Origin: Trichuris trichiura
Taxonomy: Eukaryota; Nematoda; Enoplea; Trichinellida; Trichuridae
DNA length: 64,000 nucleotides
Direction: 5' to 3'
Assembly: GCA_037903355.1 (NCBI GenBank)
Contig: JBAJFE010000042.1
Location: 4,290,001-4,354,000, forward strand
Shown here: in pieces, positions 34,561 through 45,629 of the stretch
Layout: each line of letters opens with the position of its first letter
Numbering within the stretch: the first letter of the stretch is position 1
Made by a program: the position numbers and the translations under genes
Notes under the pieces: model-generated
Database searches by the model: none
What the model was told of the DNA's origin: nothing
Seen by the model: only the letters and a program-made list of their open reading frames with translations

Positions 34561-34755
34561 GGAGATTCTGGAGGTCCACTGGCATGCCAGAAAAGAGGCC
34601 AATTCATTCTCTATGGTGTGGTATCATTTTCAATGAAAGGACATTGTTCTACCATAGATGATCCTACCGTGTTTACAAGAGTGCCCGCTGTTTTAAAATG
34701 GGTGAAAAAAGAAATAAGCGAACTTGCAAGTGATACTACAACCCAATCGAAATAA
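34561..34755 (+). CDS. S1A serine protease 1, exon 5 (catalytic Ser, stop)
   Basis: Acceptor TATGTTCTAG| at 34560, phase 0; stop TAA at 34753-34755. It starts exactly at GDSGGPLAC with catalytic Ser195 and Cys201, then LYGVVSFSMKGHCS with Cys220, then PTVFTRVPAVLKWVKKEI, the C-terminal helix. Residues corresponding to 216 and 226 are Ser and Thr. With Gly189 this gives a small, uncharged S1 pocket like that of elastases (my inference). After the helix a short tail with SDTTTQSK ends the protein. No AATAAA was found in the next 600 bp. Confidence 0.9.
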   Translation, partial: GDSGGPLACQKRGQFILYGVVSFSMKGHCSTIDDPTVFTRVPAVLKWVKKEISELASDTTTQSK

Positions 34756-35502
34756 TCATGGTGGCTTCTCACGCTCTGAAATGAAGACTTCCTTTTAGAT
34801 TTTCTGTTTTGCTTAAACATATTTTTCTTATATATATTTCTATCAGTGCTTGTAATTTTCGAAGAGAAGCATGGTAAACCAATCGGTAAACCTTTATAAA
34901 CAGGAATAAGATGACTGTGTATGCAGTTACAACAAACGGCTTTCATAAGCAAGCTCTTCTACGTACCAAATTAACTGCCATTTCTTCTATTTATACCCCG
35001 TAGCTGTTATCCATTTCTGTTGATTCCATTGCTTTAATCAGTGAGTTATCAGTCAGTTGATTAGTCATTGCTTAAGGTCGAGCTTCCTCAGCTTTTTAAG
35101 AGTCAGCGCTCCTTACAGAGCTCAGATTTCGCCAAGCCCATACATCTTCTGTTGCCCATATTAGCCTAGAATATCTCCATTGCTCCTTCCTCAGATAAAA
35201 TTGTAGAAAGCTATCTCCAGCGGATGCTTTAGGTCATTCATGCCGCTTTTACAGCCTTACTGCCGCTTTTCGTGTGCATAGAGGACTGCAGAAATGGAAA
35301 AGAACAAGTGAAAGCTCAAAACCTTATTTTGAATCAAATTACTTTAGAGTCCATCCGTTCGTGATTGCCGAGGGCGGAACGCCGATGTAACCGAATGATC
35401 AAGAGAAATGAAACCGATTTTAGAAAATGGGTATTAGCTTAAGCAAATCCTATCATAAAATTTATCTGTTTCTAATGGATGTGTATTCAAAGGGTTCATC
35501 TT
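34756..35502. other. Region downstream of protease 1, nothing recognised
   Basis: AT-rich, no supported gene, repeat or poly(A) signal. Confidence 0.4.
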
Positions 35503-35548
35503 TTCTCTTTTTGTTAGGAATTTTCCGTTTCTCATCAGAACCTTTTTC

Positions 35549-35591
35549 TTGCAGAGCTTTCGGCGTCAACCTTGGGCCGTCTTCAGCGCAA
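35549..35591 (-). ncRNA. Hammerhead-like ribozyme core (PLE), five-pair stem I
   Basis: Minus strand: TTGCG, CTGAAGA, a GGCCC-type stem II, GAAA, GCTC, TGCAA. Stem I has five pairs including one G-T. Confidence 0.65.
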
Positions 35592-35780
35592 ACAACCAAA
35601 CAAGCAAAAATTCACAGAACCTCTCTTTGCTTTCACCAGGACTGGCTGGTGAGAAACTCTTCCGTATTGCCAGCTGACGTGATTCCCCGTCAAGTCAACC
35701 CAATACGAGAGAGCTTTTCACCAGCCAGTCCTGGTGAGAGCAAAGAGACGTTTTGTGATTTTTTGTTTGTTTGGTTATTT

Positions 35781-35819
35781 GCGCTGAAGACTGCCCAAAA
35801 TTGTGGCCGAAAGCACCGC
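35781..35819 (+). ncRNA. Hammerhead-like ribozyme core (PLE)
   Basis: GCG, CTGAAGA, a stem II of TGCCC/GTGGCC type with imperfect pairing, GAAA, GCAC, CGC. Confidence 0.55.
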
Positions 35820-36111
35820 AAAAAAAGAATTCCTGATGAAAAACGGGAAACCATCCGTAATAAAGTGAAAAAAATTTCATCCTTGTCTAAATGAGATCAT
35901 CTTTATGAAACAGGAAATTCATTCTGTTGTATTTCCAATAAATAAACTGTTGTGACAAAATCATTTGCCACGAATATCAGAGGCATATGACGCAGAAAAA
36001 ACTAGGGTGCCTTACGTTACACGGAATTACGGTGTGCCAGTCTTATTCTGAAATTTTGGCGGGATTTTTTAACCCGTTCTTGGTTAAACGTTTATTTAAA
36101 AAAAAACAGTA

Positions 36112-36150
36112 ACGGAGCTTTCGGGCCTCTCCGTGGCCCGTCATCAGCGT
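36112..36150 (-). ncRNA. Hammerhead-like ribozyme core (PLE)
   Basis: Minus strand: ACG, CTGATGA, stem II GGGCC/GGCCC, GAAA, GCTC, CGT. Both stems differ from the CCG/GGGTC type in a compensatory way. Confidence 0.72.
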
Positions 36151-36730
36151 AATTGTACCGCCGGTCGGGTCGGCCTTTATGGTTGCAAGCTGCTCCATCC
36201 GACCAACTTTGGCAGAGACCTACCGCCGTCAGTTCTATCTTGAGCCGTCAGGTTTCGGTTCCGCCTAGCTAGTCAGACGGCGCAGCGAGCTTCCAACCGA
36301 CCTTCCGCGACGGCGGCACGAGAACAAGTGAGAACCAATGAGCATTCAATCGACGTTTGCCCGTTTGTTTTAAACAACAAGAAAGAAGAAAAACGAAGAA
36401 AGAAAAAAGAAGAAAAGAAAAAGAGGAAAAAAAGAAAGAGGACAACGAGGGGGAAGAAGAATGAAGGCTTAGTGGCGGGAAAACATGTTTAAAATCCGTT
36501 TGCTTGTTTGAAACAAACGGGCAAACGTCGATTGAATGCTCGTTGGTCCTTACTTGTTCTCGTGCCGCCGTCGTGAAAGGTCAGTTGGAAGCTCGCTGCG
36601 CCGTCTGACTAGCTAGGCGGAACTGAAACATGACGGCTCAAGATAGAACTGACGGCGGTAGGTCTCTGCCAAAGTTGGTCGGATGGAGCAGCTTGCAACC
36701 ATAAAGGCCGACCCGACTGGCGGTACAATT

Positions 36731-36769
36731 ACGCTGATGACGGGCCACGGAGAGGCCCGAAAGCTCCGT
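36731..36769 (+). ncRNA. Hammerhead-like ribozyme core (PLE)
   Basis: ACG, CTGATGA, stem II GGGCC/GGCCC, GAAA, GCTC, CGT. Mirror of 36112. Confidence 0.72.
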
Positions 36770-36870
36770 TACCGTTTTTTTAAATAAACGTTTAACCAAG
36801 AACGGGTTAAAAAATCCCGCGAAAATTTCAGAATAAAATTTAAAAAAACCCGTTACGAAGAAAGAAAAAA

Positions 36871-39692
36871 GTGCCAGTCTTATGGAATATTTAGAGGAAT
36901 TAGCTTTCAGCACCTCTAATCTATCCACCATTCCATGTTTTCTCAAAAGATGCGCTAATGACGTCTTTGCTACTGCAAAGACAGGTAACGAATCTTGCTT
37001 CCTTGAAATCCGCATATTTTTTCCGCAGTCAAATCGTACTTACCTTTTGAAAAGAAACCCAAAGTCGGCTGAGCTTTCTAGATGTACTCATTAAGGAAAA
37101 TTCAAATAAACTTCGAAACACGGCGTACCCATTGCCAACTCATTTCGACGTAGTTGGCACTTTACTTCACGTCCTTCCGTATCCATCAAAATCGTTGTAA
37201 CGAAAAATTTAACCGTACAATTTCACACTGCAGTTCTTATTTTTATTCCTTTGAAATAATACATCTGAAATAGGATGCAGATACAGTAAAACATAGTCAT
37301 AAATGCAGACCCATATGGGTGAAATAGATAAGCAGCCTCCCACGAACGTCATATGCATAAACAATGGATACTATTGAAGCTATTGACGCTCTGTAACTAT
37401 GGAAAGTACGAACACGCGTATAGACACATAAAAACAAAAATAAAAATGGACACACAGGTGTTAACTATAAAAATTTTAGTGATACAAGTAGGCATCTGCT
37501 GACAGGAACCCCAAAAGAAGACTTTCCATTTGCATCATCACCGTAAAACTACACCGGCGCACTTTAAAGCCAAACTGACCGAAAACACCCTCCTTGTCAT
37601 TTCCGTCACTCCCCCTCCCTGTTCGCTGAAGACTAGTGAAGATGTCATTTGAAGGCAAGGGTCATCACAATTTTGTTCTATGTCATAACAGGACACTGCC
37701 ATAACAGTGAAATTACATACTTCACATAAAGTTCTTTTGTTCTGTGCCAAAGAGCTATGTTTCCAATGCACCTGAAAAGAAAAATGATAAAAAGAAGAGG
37801 AAAAGCAATAGTAGGTGTTGGAAATTTTTGTGCATAGCACACGAACTGAACAAGCAACAATTTAATAGCGAAGCTGCGCCCAGAGCAAGCAGCTGCCAGG
37901 GAAGCACAAGAAAAGGTAATGAAATCGCCTACTGCAAAGGAAAGATGACAAGGGCGACGTAAGAATGAAGAAATTATTTAGGTTGCTGTTGTGGCCACGG
38001 ACAGCAGACAGGATCACAAAATAGAAATTACTAGTAGCTGCTACCCGCTATGACGTCCAACTCCAGATGCCGTACACTTCCAACGGAAGAAGAACAAACT
38101 TCAAAAAACAATAATGGAAAACGGAGAATTAAGACAAGATAGAACCCACTGAGGCAATATACACACGAAAAGAAATGAAGAAAGAAAATTAAAAAGGAAT
38201 AAAAAGAATGAAGAGAACAGACGATATGCACAACATACTTATGTATAACAAACCAATAAATGATTAATTCGTCTTTAAAGAATGTAATAAGCATTTTAAA
38301 GATGGTTATACGTGGAAACTGGTTAAAACCCAGGTGAAACTTTTTACTTGCGAAGCTTTCCGCCCGCGACCATGGGCCGCCATCAGCGCAACGAACGAAC
38401 AAACAAATGTTAACAGAAAACGTCTCCTTGCCTTCAGCAGGAATTGGCAGGTGAGGCGCCCTTCCGCGTTTCAGAAGAAACGGGAAGTCCGTAACAAAAA
38501 TTTATGAAAAACTGAAATCCCGTTAAAGAACAAGTGAAAATCAAAAAAACCAGGTGAAAACAAAAATAGAAATATAAGTGGGTATGTATCATAGGTAATA
38601 CTCCCGTAACGTGAGTGCTGTTACCTGCAAAATGCTGGAAAATTTTGCATTATGTACATATTGTGTTAAAGCAGACACGTAAAGCATAAAAAAATCAGGA
38701 TTTAGGGCAAAGCGTCAGAAAGATTGTTTACTTCTGAACAGTAACGCGGAGGAGTCGTAAATAAGTAGCGCTAAAAAAGCAATTACACCGTGTCTGCGCT
38801 ATTTATTCATGCCATTAGACAAGCAAGGCCATGAGTCTTACACAGGATCTGAACAACAGGTTCTTTTAATAATAATAACATATTAACGAGGTAACTTTTA
38901 TGGTAAAACCCTTTACAGCAGATAGAGCTCAAAGTTGCCTTCAAGGCAGCATTCTTGCGTCTTTACCCATTAAAAAGAGATCCTTTCGACCCTGAAATTA
39001 ATGACCTCGTATCAAGAAGAAAATAGAAGACCGTTGGACTGACTCACTAGTCTTTTACATTGCTGTACTTAATTACGGGCAAACTAAGCTCCTACTAGAC
39101 ATACACGTTGTCGGCCTCACGGTGCTGCTTCATCCCAGTGAAAATAAATGTCTACCGTCATTTTAATCAACCAGCTCTTTCATCAGGTGCTTTGACCTTG
39201 GCAGTTAATCTACAGCGCAAGATGTCATCCCATTGTTAGATTAAACAAGCGCTCTGTAAACATTATTTGCGCCCTATCAGTTTTTTTCAAAGCGCAACCA
39301 CGATGAAAGAGAAAACGCAAAGGATACGGCTAGCTACACGATGAAAAATGTTTTGTTGACGCTCATTCGCACTCATATGCAAAGTGTACAAAATGCAGAA
39401 ATAAAGCAACAGTTAAAGCGAATTGTTATGGAAAAGGATTTTAATTATTGGCTGCCGTCACGTTTTTGAAGTGTTATTTAAAAGCGTTTGTTCTGATTTG
39501 CAAGGTTCTAACAAAATTAATTACACAGGTTTCCAAAAGTAAATATTTCAGACCTATGGAACGTCGCACATGAATAGAAAATGAAATTTTCACTTGTTAA
39601 CGCACATGCTGACACCAGCTGCTGTGCGATAAATTTGAGTAAATGTAAACGCAAAATTAGCCTAAATACTGCCCGCAATTTGTATTTGCATC
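36871..39692. other. Intergenic between the two proteases, no gene recognised
   Basis: Non-coding apart from the single PLE copy near 38.35 kb. The stretch before 39693 should hold the promoter of protease 2. No TATA box stands out. Confidence 0.4.
38348..38391 (-). ncRNA. Hammerhead-like ribozyme core, single PLE copy
   Basis: Minus strand: TTGCG, CTGATGG (A9 changed), a GGCCC-containing stem II, GAAA, GCTT, CGCAA. Stem I has five perfect pairs. Confidence 0.55.
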
Positions 39693-39764
39693 ATGCATAT
39701 CCTACTACCCTCTAGTTCTCTTTTGATTTTCTACTCTGCGTTTCTCCTAAACAAAAGAACTGAA
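39693..39764 (+). CDS. S1A serine protease 2, exon 1 (signal peptide)
   Basis: First of five exons of the second protease (joined frame 990 nt, 329 aa). It starts at ATG 39693 and encodes 24 residues with a hydrophobic core (SSSLLIFYSAFLL) and a polar end. It stops at donor ACTGAA|GTAAGC in phase 0, the same length, phase and donor as exon 1 of protease 1. This match, plus the phase-0 acceptor at 49772, is why I choose it, although intron 1 is 10 kb of nested transposons. The protein would enter the secretory pathway. Confidence 0.72.
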
Positions 39765-39884
39765 GTAAGCGTTTTCGATGACTCTTTACGTATGTTCATT
39801 AAAATAGAGGGGAAGCCGACTTATGACGGGTTGGATAGCGGAACAACTTCGCTTCGAAATTTGTATTTTGTTATTTATGTGTAA

Positions 39885-40460
39885 GTATATGTAACAGATA
39901 GCTATTACGAAAGATTCTGGAAAGCTGATCGCACGGTTCAAGTGCTTTTGCTGGTTACATAAAAATGTGCAGAGGGAAACAGAAGAATACGAAACAAAAT
40001 TTCTTGCCTTCCTAACGTAGCCTACGCCTGGCACATAACCAATCATCATACTGATGCCTTCTTTCAACTATCATTGAATCAAGTTGGGAAACAACTTCTT
40101 TGGGCCGTCGCTTATCATTAGCACACCTTGCAAGTATCAGTTGGGTACACCGAACGCATAACTCAGCCCTTGCATGTGCGTGCACATTAAGGTACTTGCG
40201 TTATACGGAGTTCTAGTTTATTAATTCCACAACAAAATTGCTTTATTAGAAAACAACGTCGACCGACATGATTTCTTGCAATTCTAATTCTTGAGTTTAT
40301 GTAGTAAAACAAGTGCTTATGTGACCACGACGGTCACAAGGCAGGTCATGAGGCAGTTCACGGAAGTTGGACGTGTCCAAGCCAACCAATGATTTTACTT
40401 CGAGAATTAGGGCAGACAAGTATGTCAAACACCGGGTGTTTACTACTCAGAGAAAATGTA
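39885..40460. other. Intron 1 of protease 2, nothing recognised
   Basis: No gene or repeat identified before the pogo-type element. Confidence 0.4.
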
Positions 40461-40684
40461 CCGTGTTTTCTCTAAAATAAGACCTGGTCTTATATTTTTT
40501 TTCTTCAAAAAACATGGCGGGGCTAATTTTCCGGGGGGTAGTGTCTTATGTTTTCGGATACCACACTCTACACTTGTTCATTTATTTATGTGCAGAAGCC
40601 CATAAGAAACGTAAATGTAAAAGAAGAAAAATATCGAAACACCTAGAAGAACAACCATACGTGTACGGCTAGAAAAATGGGATC

Positions 40685-40983
40685 TTTGGGAATCTTATTC
40701 TGAATTTTTTTCGCGGAATTTTTAACCCGTTCTTTGTTAAACGTTTATTTTAAAAAAAACGTTAACGGAGCTTTCGGGCCTCTCCGTGGCCCGTCATCAG
40801 CGTAATTGTACCGCCGGTCAGGTCGGCCTTTATGGTTGCAAGCCGCTCCATCCGACCAACTTTGGCAGAAACCTACTGCCGTCAGCTCTATCTTGAACCG
40901 TCAGGTTTCGGTCCCGCCTAGTCAGTCAGACGGCGCAGCGAGCTTCCAACCGCCCTCCCACGACGGCGGCACGCGAACAAAAA
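40685..40983 (-). mobile_element. PLE half-copy
   Basis: Closely matches the left arm of the 36.04-36.87 kb PLE repeat, from the outer tail through the ribozyme to GGCGGCACG(C/A)GAACAA, and stops where a MITE end begins. There is no inverted partner. Confidence 0.8.
40765..40803 (-). ncRNA. Hammerhead-like ribozyme core (PLE)
   Basis: Minus strand: ACG, CTGATGA, stem II GGGCC/GGCCC, GAAA, GCTC, CGT. Confidence 0.7.
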
Positions 40984-40985
40984 TC

Positions 40986-41215
40986 TTTTCCCCCCGGAAG
41001 TGCAGGCGGCAATATCAACGGCTAATGCTCGACGAAGTGGAACGACGAGCACAATGCAGCATCAGTGGCACATGCAGGAGGTTACTGACCCATAAACCTT
41101 ATGTTTAGGCTTAGGCTTAGGCTAGGGCAAAAGAAGATAGCCGGCAAACCTATTGTTCCATTGTTTTTCCCTACTTGACCTCCTTTGAAGCTGGCGCCTC
41201 CACTTCCGGGGAAAA
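40986..41215 (+). mobile_element. Short MITE of the GGCGGCAA/TTAGGC family
   Basis: Ends TTTTCCCCCCGGAAGTGCAGG and, mirrored, CGCCTCCACTTCCGGGGAAAA. The interior has TTAGGCTTAGGCTTAGGC at about 41107 and GACCTCCTTTGAAG, as in the 9.8 kb member, of which it is a shortened form. Confidence 0.75.
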
Positions 41216-41254
41216 TCCCTAAAGACCTGAAAAATGTTAAAATAGCAACGTTTA

Positions 41255-41479
41255 TCAGAACTGAGTCATGCCATCATTTTCTAGGACATCTTCATAAATC
41301 TCCAAATTCTCAATTCCGGCCTGAATTTTTTGCGACCCTATTTCTTGCAGGACCATTGAGCCCAGCTTCTTATGTCTTGCAATAGAGCTTTCCTTGAAAG
41401 AGCATTTCTTGTCCGAGTAGCCCCCTCGTAGAGCAATGGCAACACAACTGTCAGTGATTTTGTCCCATGAGTTTTTCAT
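41255..41479 (-). pseudogene. Pogo/Tigger transposase C-terminal fragment
   Basis: A 74-codon minus-strand frame beginning MKNSWDKITDSCVAIALRGG. It matches the conserved 'W..it..tI...Frk.g' stretch that follows the DDE domain of pogo-type transposases, then an acidic end. It is cut off from the DDE domain by the MITE insertions. Confidence 0.5.
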
Positions 41480-41694
41480 TCAAGTCGCAACGTGTTGCAA
41501 CCTAGGCCTCATAAAGCTTCTACGCTGATTTCTCTCTATTTTATTTTCAATGTCATAATTGATTTCACTGCGCAAACTGTCTTTGAATGGCTTGTTTATT
41601 CCAATATCAAGAGTCTGGAGGTAGGCAGTCATTCCTGCAGGAATTATTACCTGATCTATTCTTTTCTCTGAAAGAAAGTTCTGGTCTTTTCGGA

Positions 41695-42003
41695 ATTCAC
41701 CCCTTCGCCGGCTGAGGTAACAACTTCAAAGGAGGTCAAGTGCTATAGGTTTGCCAGGCAACCTGTCCTGCCTCAGCCTAAGCCTAAGCCTAAACATAAA
41801 GGGTCAGGTAATCCGCCGGCCAGTGACTGCACGTCCTGCATGGGCCGCTGATGGTTCACTGTCCTCTTCGTTGAAACGTTCAGTAGCCTACAGTAAAAAC
41901 TCCCTCCAGCTGTTCGCTAATCCGCATTATCGTCGCGCATTACCGTCTGAAGTTGCCGCCTCAGCCGACGAAGGGGTGAATTCCGAAAAGACCTGAAAGT
42001 TTT
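41695..42003 (-). mobile_element. MITE of the GGCGGCAA/TTAGGC family with long ends
   Basis: Ends CTTTTCGGAATTCACCCCTT at about 41696 and AAGGGGTGAATTCCGAAAAG ending at 42000 are exact reverse complements for over 25 bp. Inside, AACTTCAAAGGAGGTCAAG is followed by AGCCTAAGCCTAAGCCTAAAC, the family telomere-like run. Confidence 0.8.
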
Positions 42004-42278
42004 TCATGTCTTTAGAACGGTGAATGCTCCCGGACTATCATTCCTCTTTGGTCATCTCACAAAATAGGTGGCAGGATTAAATCGACCCATTTCCTTATAA
42101 CTGACCGTGTGCACCAGGGCGTTTGGTTTGAAGAACATAAATACCTGAAACATGCTCAATTTCGTTTTTCTCTTCCTTCGTAGTGATTAGAGGAGGGAAT
42201 TTTTCCGTCCAAAAAAATTGCCAAAATGCAAGTAACGCAAGCACTTTCATAACCGGCAGAAGGAATATAGATTAACGA

Positions 42279-42489
42279 AGCTCCCCTACGAGGCCGATTG
42301 TTGCTTAAGATCTTTGGCCCATAAACGCTGCAGTTTCATCCGTAGCAATCATGTGGAACAGTTGATATTCAGAAAACTTGATTCTGTCAAGTTTTCTGAA
42401 TATCAACTGTTCCACATGATTGCTACGGATGAAACTGCAGCGTTTATGGGCCAAAGATCTTAAGCAACAATCGGCCTCGTAGGGGAGCT
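42279..42489. repeat. Near-perfect palindrome, 103-bp arms, 5-bp spacer
   Basis: The arms run AGCTCCCCTACGAGGCCGAT to AAAACTTGA and back, with spacer TTCTG. On the minus strand one arm encodes SEYQLFHMIATDETAAFMG, the start of the DDE domain with its first Asp. The other arm is therefore an inverted duplication of transposase coding sequence. Confidence 0.9.
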
Positions 42490-42539
42490 ACTTGATTGAA
42501 CGCGAACGCACGTTTAATAACTTCAGTATTTTCACGCTT

Positions 42540-43026
42540 GAACAATGTTGTCGATCTTCTTAGTGACAGTTCATGTCGCTGAAGGAAGCTATCCAGCCAG
42601 TGCTGTGACTCTGAATTTTGCCGTGGATATCATGGCATTGCAAGGGCAAATGCCTGAAAGTCAGATCTGCGCACAATGAAAACCTGTGCTCTCCTGTCAG
42701 CAATCCATTCACAAATGATGTCCTCAAGTTCAGGAAATAATGGCTGCCGACATGATCCACACTTAACGCTTCTTTGCATTTCTCTCGTCCATCTTTTCAC
42801 AGAGTTTATCGTACTGTGCTCGCCATTTTCGAACCATTCGGTGATCGAGTGTTTTTTTCCACAAAGCCGTCAGAATCTTGCTTTGAGAGTCCGCGATTAT
42901 TGCTTTCTCGTATTCGACACTATAACTTTTCCTTTTTGCAGACATATTGCCTGAGAGTGAAAATAATATTCCCTTTTGCAAACAAAATTGCACTTTTGCA
43001 CCAACCTGTTGCACACAGAATTGCAA
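42540..43026 (-). pseudogene. Pogo-type transposase N-terminal region (two HTH DNA-binding domains)
   Basis: Minus-strand frame with KRKSYSVEYEKAIIADSQ, then LDHRMVRKWRAQYDKLCE, a Brinker/CENP-B-like helix-turn-helix. In another frame a HWLDSFLQRHELSLRR-like stretch follows at about 42.6-42.54 kb, typical of the second (CENPB) domain. Frameshifts separate the parts. It would bind the element's own ends; now inactive. Confidence 0.6.
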
Positions 43027-43324
43027 AAATCACTAAGAAAATTCCTTCGGAAGGACTGCATGAAAGATCACTACAAATGCAGATACGCCACAGCACTTTA
43101 TTTGCTCGTAAACTCTACAGTACAGTAATTTAACCATCCACAAGCTGTCTATTTTAAGATACGATATACCCGTCACATTTTCCAACGGATTTGCTAAATA
43201 TGCCTCTCCTGAGGACGATCGCAACTGGGCCTTATTTGAGGGTAGGGCTTATATTAACGAGCACCCTAAAAGTAGTGCTATGGCATATTTTCAGGAGAGG
43301 TTTTATCATAGGGGAAACACGGTA

Positions 43325-44245
43325 TATAAAGGATCGACTGATGGTGATAAGGGGTTGGTGTGGATACTACCCTTGTGCCGAGATTTTGCGTCCCTCTCTT
43401 TCTTTCGTAGTTCGTTTTGTCGTGTATTGATCGGGACAACGGGTAAACTCTTTTCTGACTTAGCAGGGAAGGTAGCCCAGCAATTACCGTTTAATCCTGT
43501 TAAGGCAGGCTGCACAAAGTTTTCATATTCAAGCAGTTCTAATTTTCAGTACGGATTCATTACGGTTTATCACACTTTTTTCGTCATAAAGATCTCCTAC
43601 CTTGTCAGTTCGCCTTGCCTATGCTAAGATCGGTTTAATACCCTGCAGTTCAACTACATTGTAATGCTAAGCCTATGCTTATATCTTTATCGCTGAACAT
43701 TGAACGAATGCGTCACCAGCCGAGACCAATGAGAAAAATATTATTACCAAACCGTCGCTTCCGCGATTCGATTCAGCACTTAATGCATCGATTAGATTAG
43801 ACGGACGTTTAGACTTATGATAGAACGCTTGGAGGGGAATGCATCGTAAGTCGGAAACCCTTGTCAGTTTGTTTTCTGCTTTTGAAGTTCCTTATGACAA
43901 AAATCTGGATGGAATTCAGCGTACCTGGACCTTTCATTTTATTTCTTTTTAGGAAGAACAAAGAAAACGTAGGGAAATGATAACGAGTGGCTAGTCTCTG
44001 ATTGTTGTCACGGAAGAGGGCAAACTATTTACAAAGAAGGTCCCAGTTTCTGGCGAGCCTATCTGTGAGCAGCGTAAAATTAGAATGAATTTCAACGCAC
44101 AGTATAACCTGAGGTAACGCAGGGTCCACTTTTTCATCCGCAGCTTTCTAGACGAAAAGGACAGTCATCGTAGCAGTCAGTACAACTATAATTTATTCCA
44201 CTAAATAAACGCTGCCATCAGGTCGAACAGAGCGCTTGGTAATTA
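43325..44245. other. Intron 1 of protease 2, nothing recognised
   Basis: Short frames only; no transposon ends or coding similarity seen. Confidence 0.4.
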
Positions 44246-44444
44246 CAGTTGAACCCCCGTAAGTTGACCACCCAACAGACTGAGGAAAACTGGTCGACAT
44301 ATGCAAGCAGTGGGCATTAAGTGGCTCGACTGAACAGATAAGCATCTGTATGCGTTTTATTCTGTTGCACAACATCTATTGGAAGTCCATTAAATGGCGA
44401 CGTGCATAAAAATAACGTCACTGTAAAATCATGCATACGATTTT

Positions 44445-44987
44445 TTAGGGGCTAGAATGCTTCCTGAAAAACGTGTCAATTCTAGTCTGGTGCTTGTTCA
44501 TACTACAAACAAAAGCGGTAACAGCGGTCTCTGCGCCCGCTACCGCGCTCAGCGCCTCTAAGCATTTTTCAGCAGCAAGAAACCTCAGCGAGGCTAACAT
44601 GCTCCCGACGTCCTGTTCCTTCACCACTTGTACCATTTCCGTCTCATTGTCACTTACCTCCTCTGCGTCGTCTCTTGCGCTACTTGCTTCTACTCTCGTT
44701 CCCGCTTCGGCTAGTATAGATTGAAAGATTGCTTGTGGGTCAGGTCTGGTAGGAATGATCATCACATCATCTATTGCAACGAAATGTTCGAAATCTACTC
44801 CTTCAAACTCTGCCTCGCGAGTTGGACTATCAGGCTGGAGCTCGGCATTATCCACTTGGTCTTTGACGAATCCAGCTCTCCTGAACCACTTCCTTATTGC
44901 CTCCGGTTGAACCTTATTCCAGGAAGAATCGAGCCAAAATTCGGCGTCCAAAGCATTAATGATCGCAGCAATCGAAGTCGCTCCCAA
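44445..44987 (-). pseudogene. Tigger transposase C-terminal region
   Basis: A 180-codon open frame with LDSSWNKVQPEAIRKWFRRA and GF, the typical post-DDE Tigger motif. Then comes a long acidic and variable tail ending in MNKHQTRIDTFFRKHSS, resembling the 'qttldsFF' end of the family. The frame is intact here, but the gene is broken elsewhere. Confidence 0.85.
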
Positions 44988-45235
44988 AGATGAACTGGTG
45001 ACTTCTGCTTTGCGAATGACCCAATGCAGAAGCTGGGTCAGGTATTTCGCTTTAAACGTCTTGATTACTCCTTGATCTAGAGGCTAGGTTTTTGAGGAAG
45101 TATTTGAAGGCAGGAACTTCAACGTGACGTTTGTTAGGTGTTTCACCTGGGGATGGCTCGGACAGTTGTCTACTACCAGTAAGATAGAACGTCCCATTCG
45201 CTTCATCTGTCGGTCGGCACTTCTTATCCACTTCT

Positions 45236-45610
45236 AGTAGGCGAATGCCGCTGGGCAATACGCAAGAGTACAGGTTTATTAACACAGAATACTGAGGTGA
45301 TGACTGGGTACAAGACGGAGACGGAACGATCGTTCGGTCAGGGAGAGACCGACGGAGAGACTGTTCGACACCTCAGTTCCCGTAATCTTATATAGACGAA
45401 TTTGGGGCCATTCTGGGGTGAACGACTCGTTAATCGGTAACCTGAAGCGGGATCGCGCATCATCGAGGAGGTGACCTTTCCCGCTAGACGCGGCCTCGAT
45501 AGGGCCGTATCCCTTGCACCATAGGGAGGACAACGTCGATGCCAGGCAGCGCGAGGCATCATCCCACAGCGCCCAGAGCGGGGTCCGGTTCACTGGCCAG
45601 CATTGCCACA
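45236..45610 (-). repeat. 3' LTR of the nested retrotransposon
   Basis: About 375 bp, clearly alignable along its full length with 47552-47927 (for example TATATAGACGAATTTGG in both), with scattered substitutions. Confidence 0.9.
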
Positions 45611-45629
45611 CTCCCTCTGATCTTACTGA

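Larger units (their letters stand above)
35503..35880. mobile_element. PLE inverted repeat, ~165-bp arms
   Basis: Arms about 35503-35670 and 35705-35880 (CACCAGGACTGGCTGGTGA and its complement are innermost). The sequence GAAACGGGA/TCCCGTTTC lies outside the ribozyme cores. The arms differ at more positions than in the other copies. Confidence 0.75.
36040..36870. mobile_element. PLE inverted repeat, ~330-bp arms
   Basis: Arms 36040-36375 and 36500-36870 are nearly exact reverse complements, separated by about 125 bp of purine-rich sequence (AAGAAAGAAGAAAAACGAAG type). The arms contain CCGACCAACTTTGGCAGAG. A left-arm copy recurs at 40.69-40.98 kb with few changes, so this subfamily is young. 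Confidence 0.85.
40461..43322 (-). mobile_element. Pogo/Tigger-type transposon with nested insertions
   Basis: Ends CCGTGTTTTCTCTAAAATAAG at 40461 and, on the minus strand, CCGTGTTTCCCCTATGATAA ending at 43322. Each is flanked by TA. Minus-strand transposase pieces run from the N-terminus at about 42.96 kb to a C-terminal piece at 41.48-41.26 kb. Inserted or rearranged inside are a PLE half (40.69-40.98), two TTAGGC-family MITEs (40986-41215 and 41695-42003) and a 103-bp inverted duplication (42279-42489). Confidence 0.7.
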
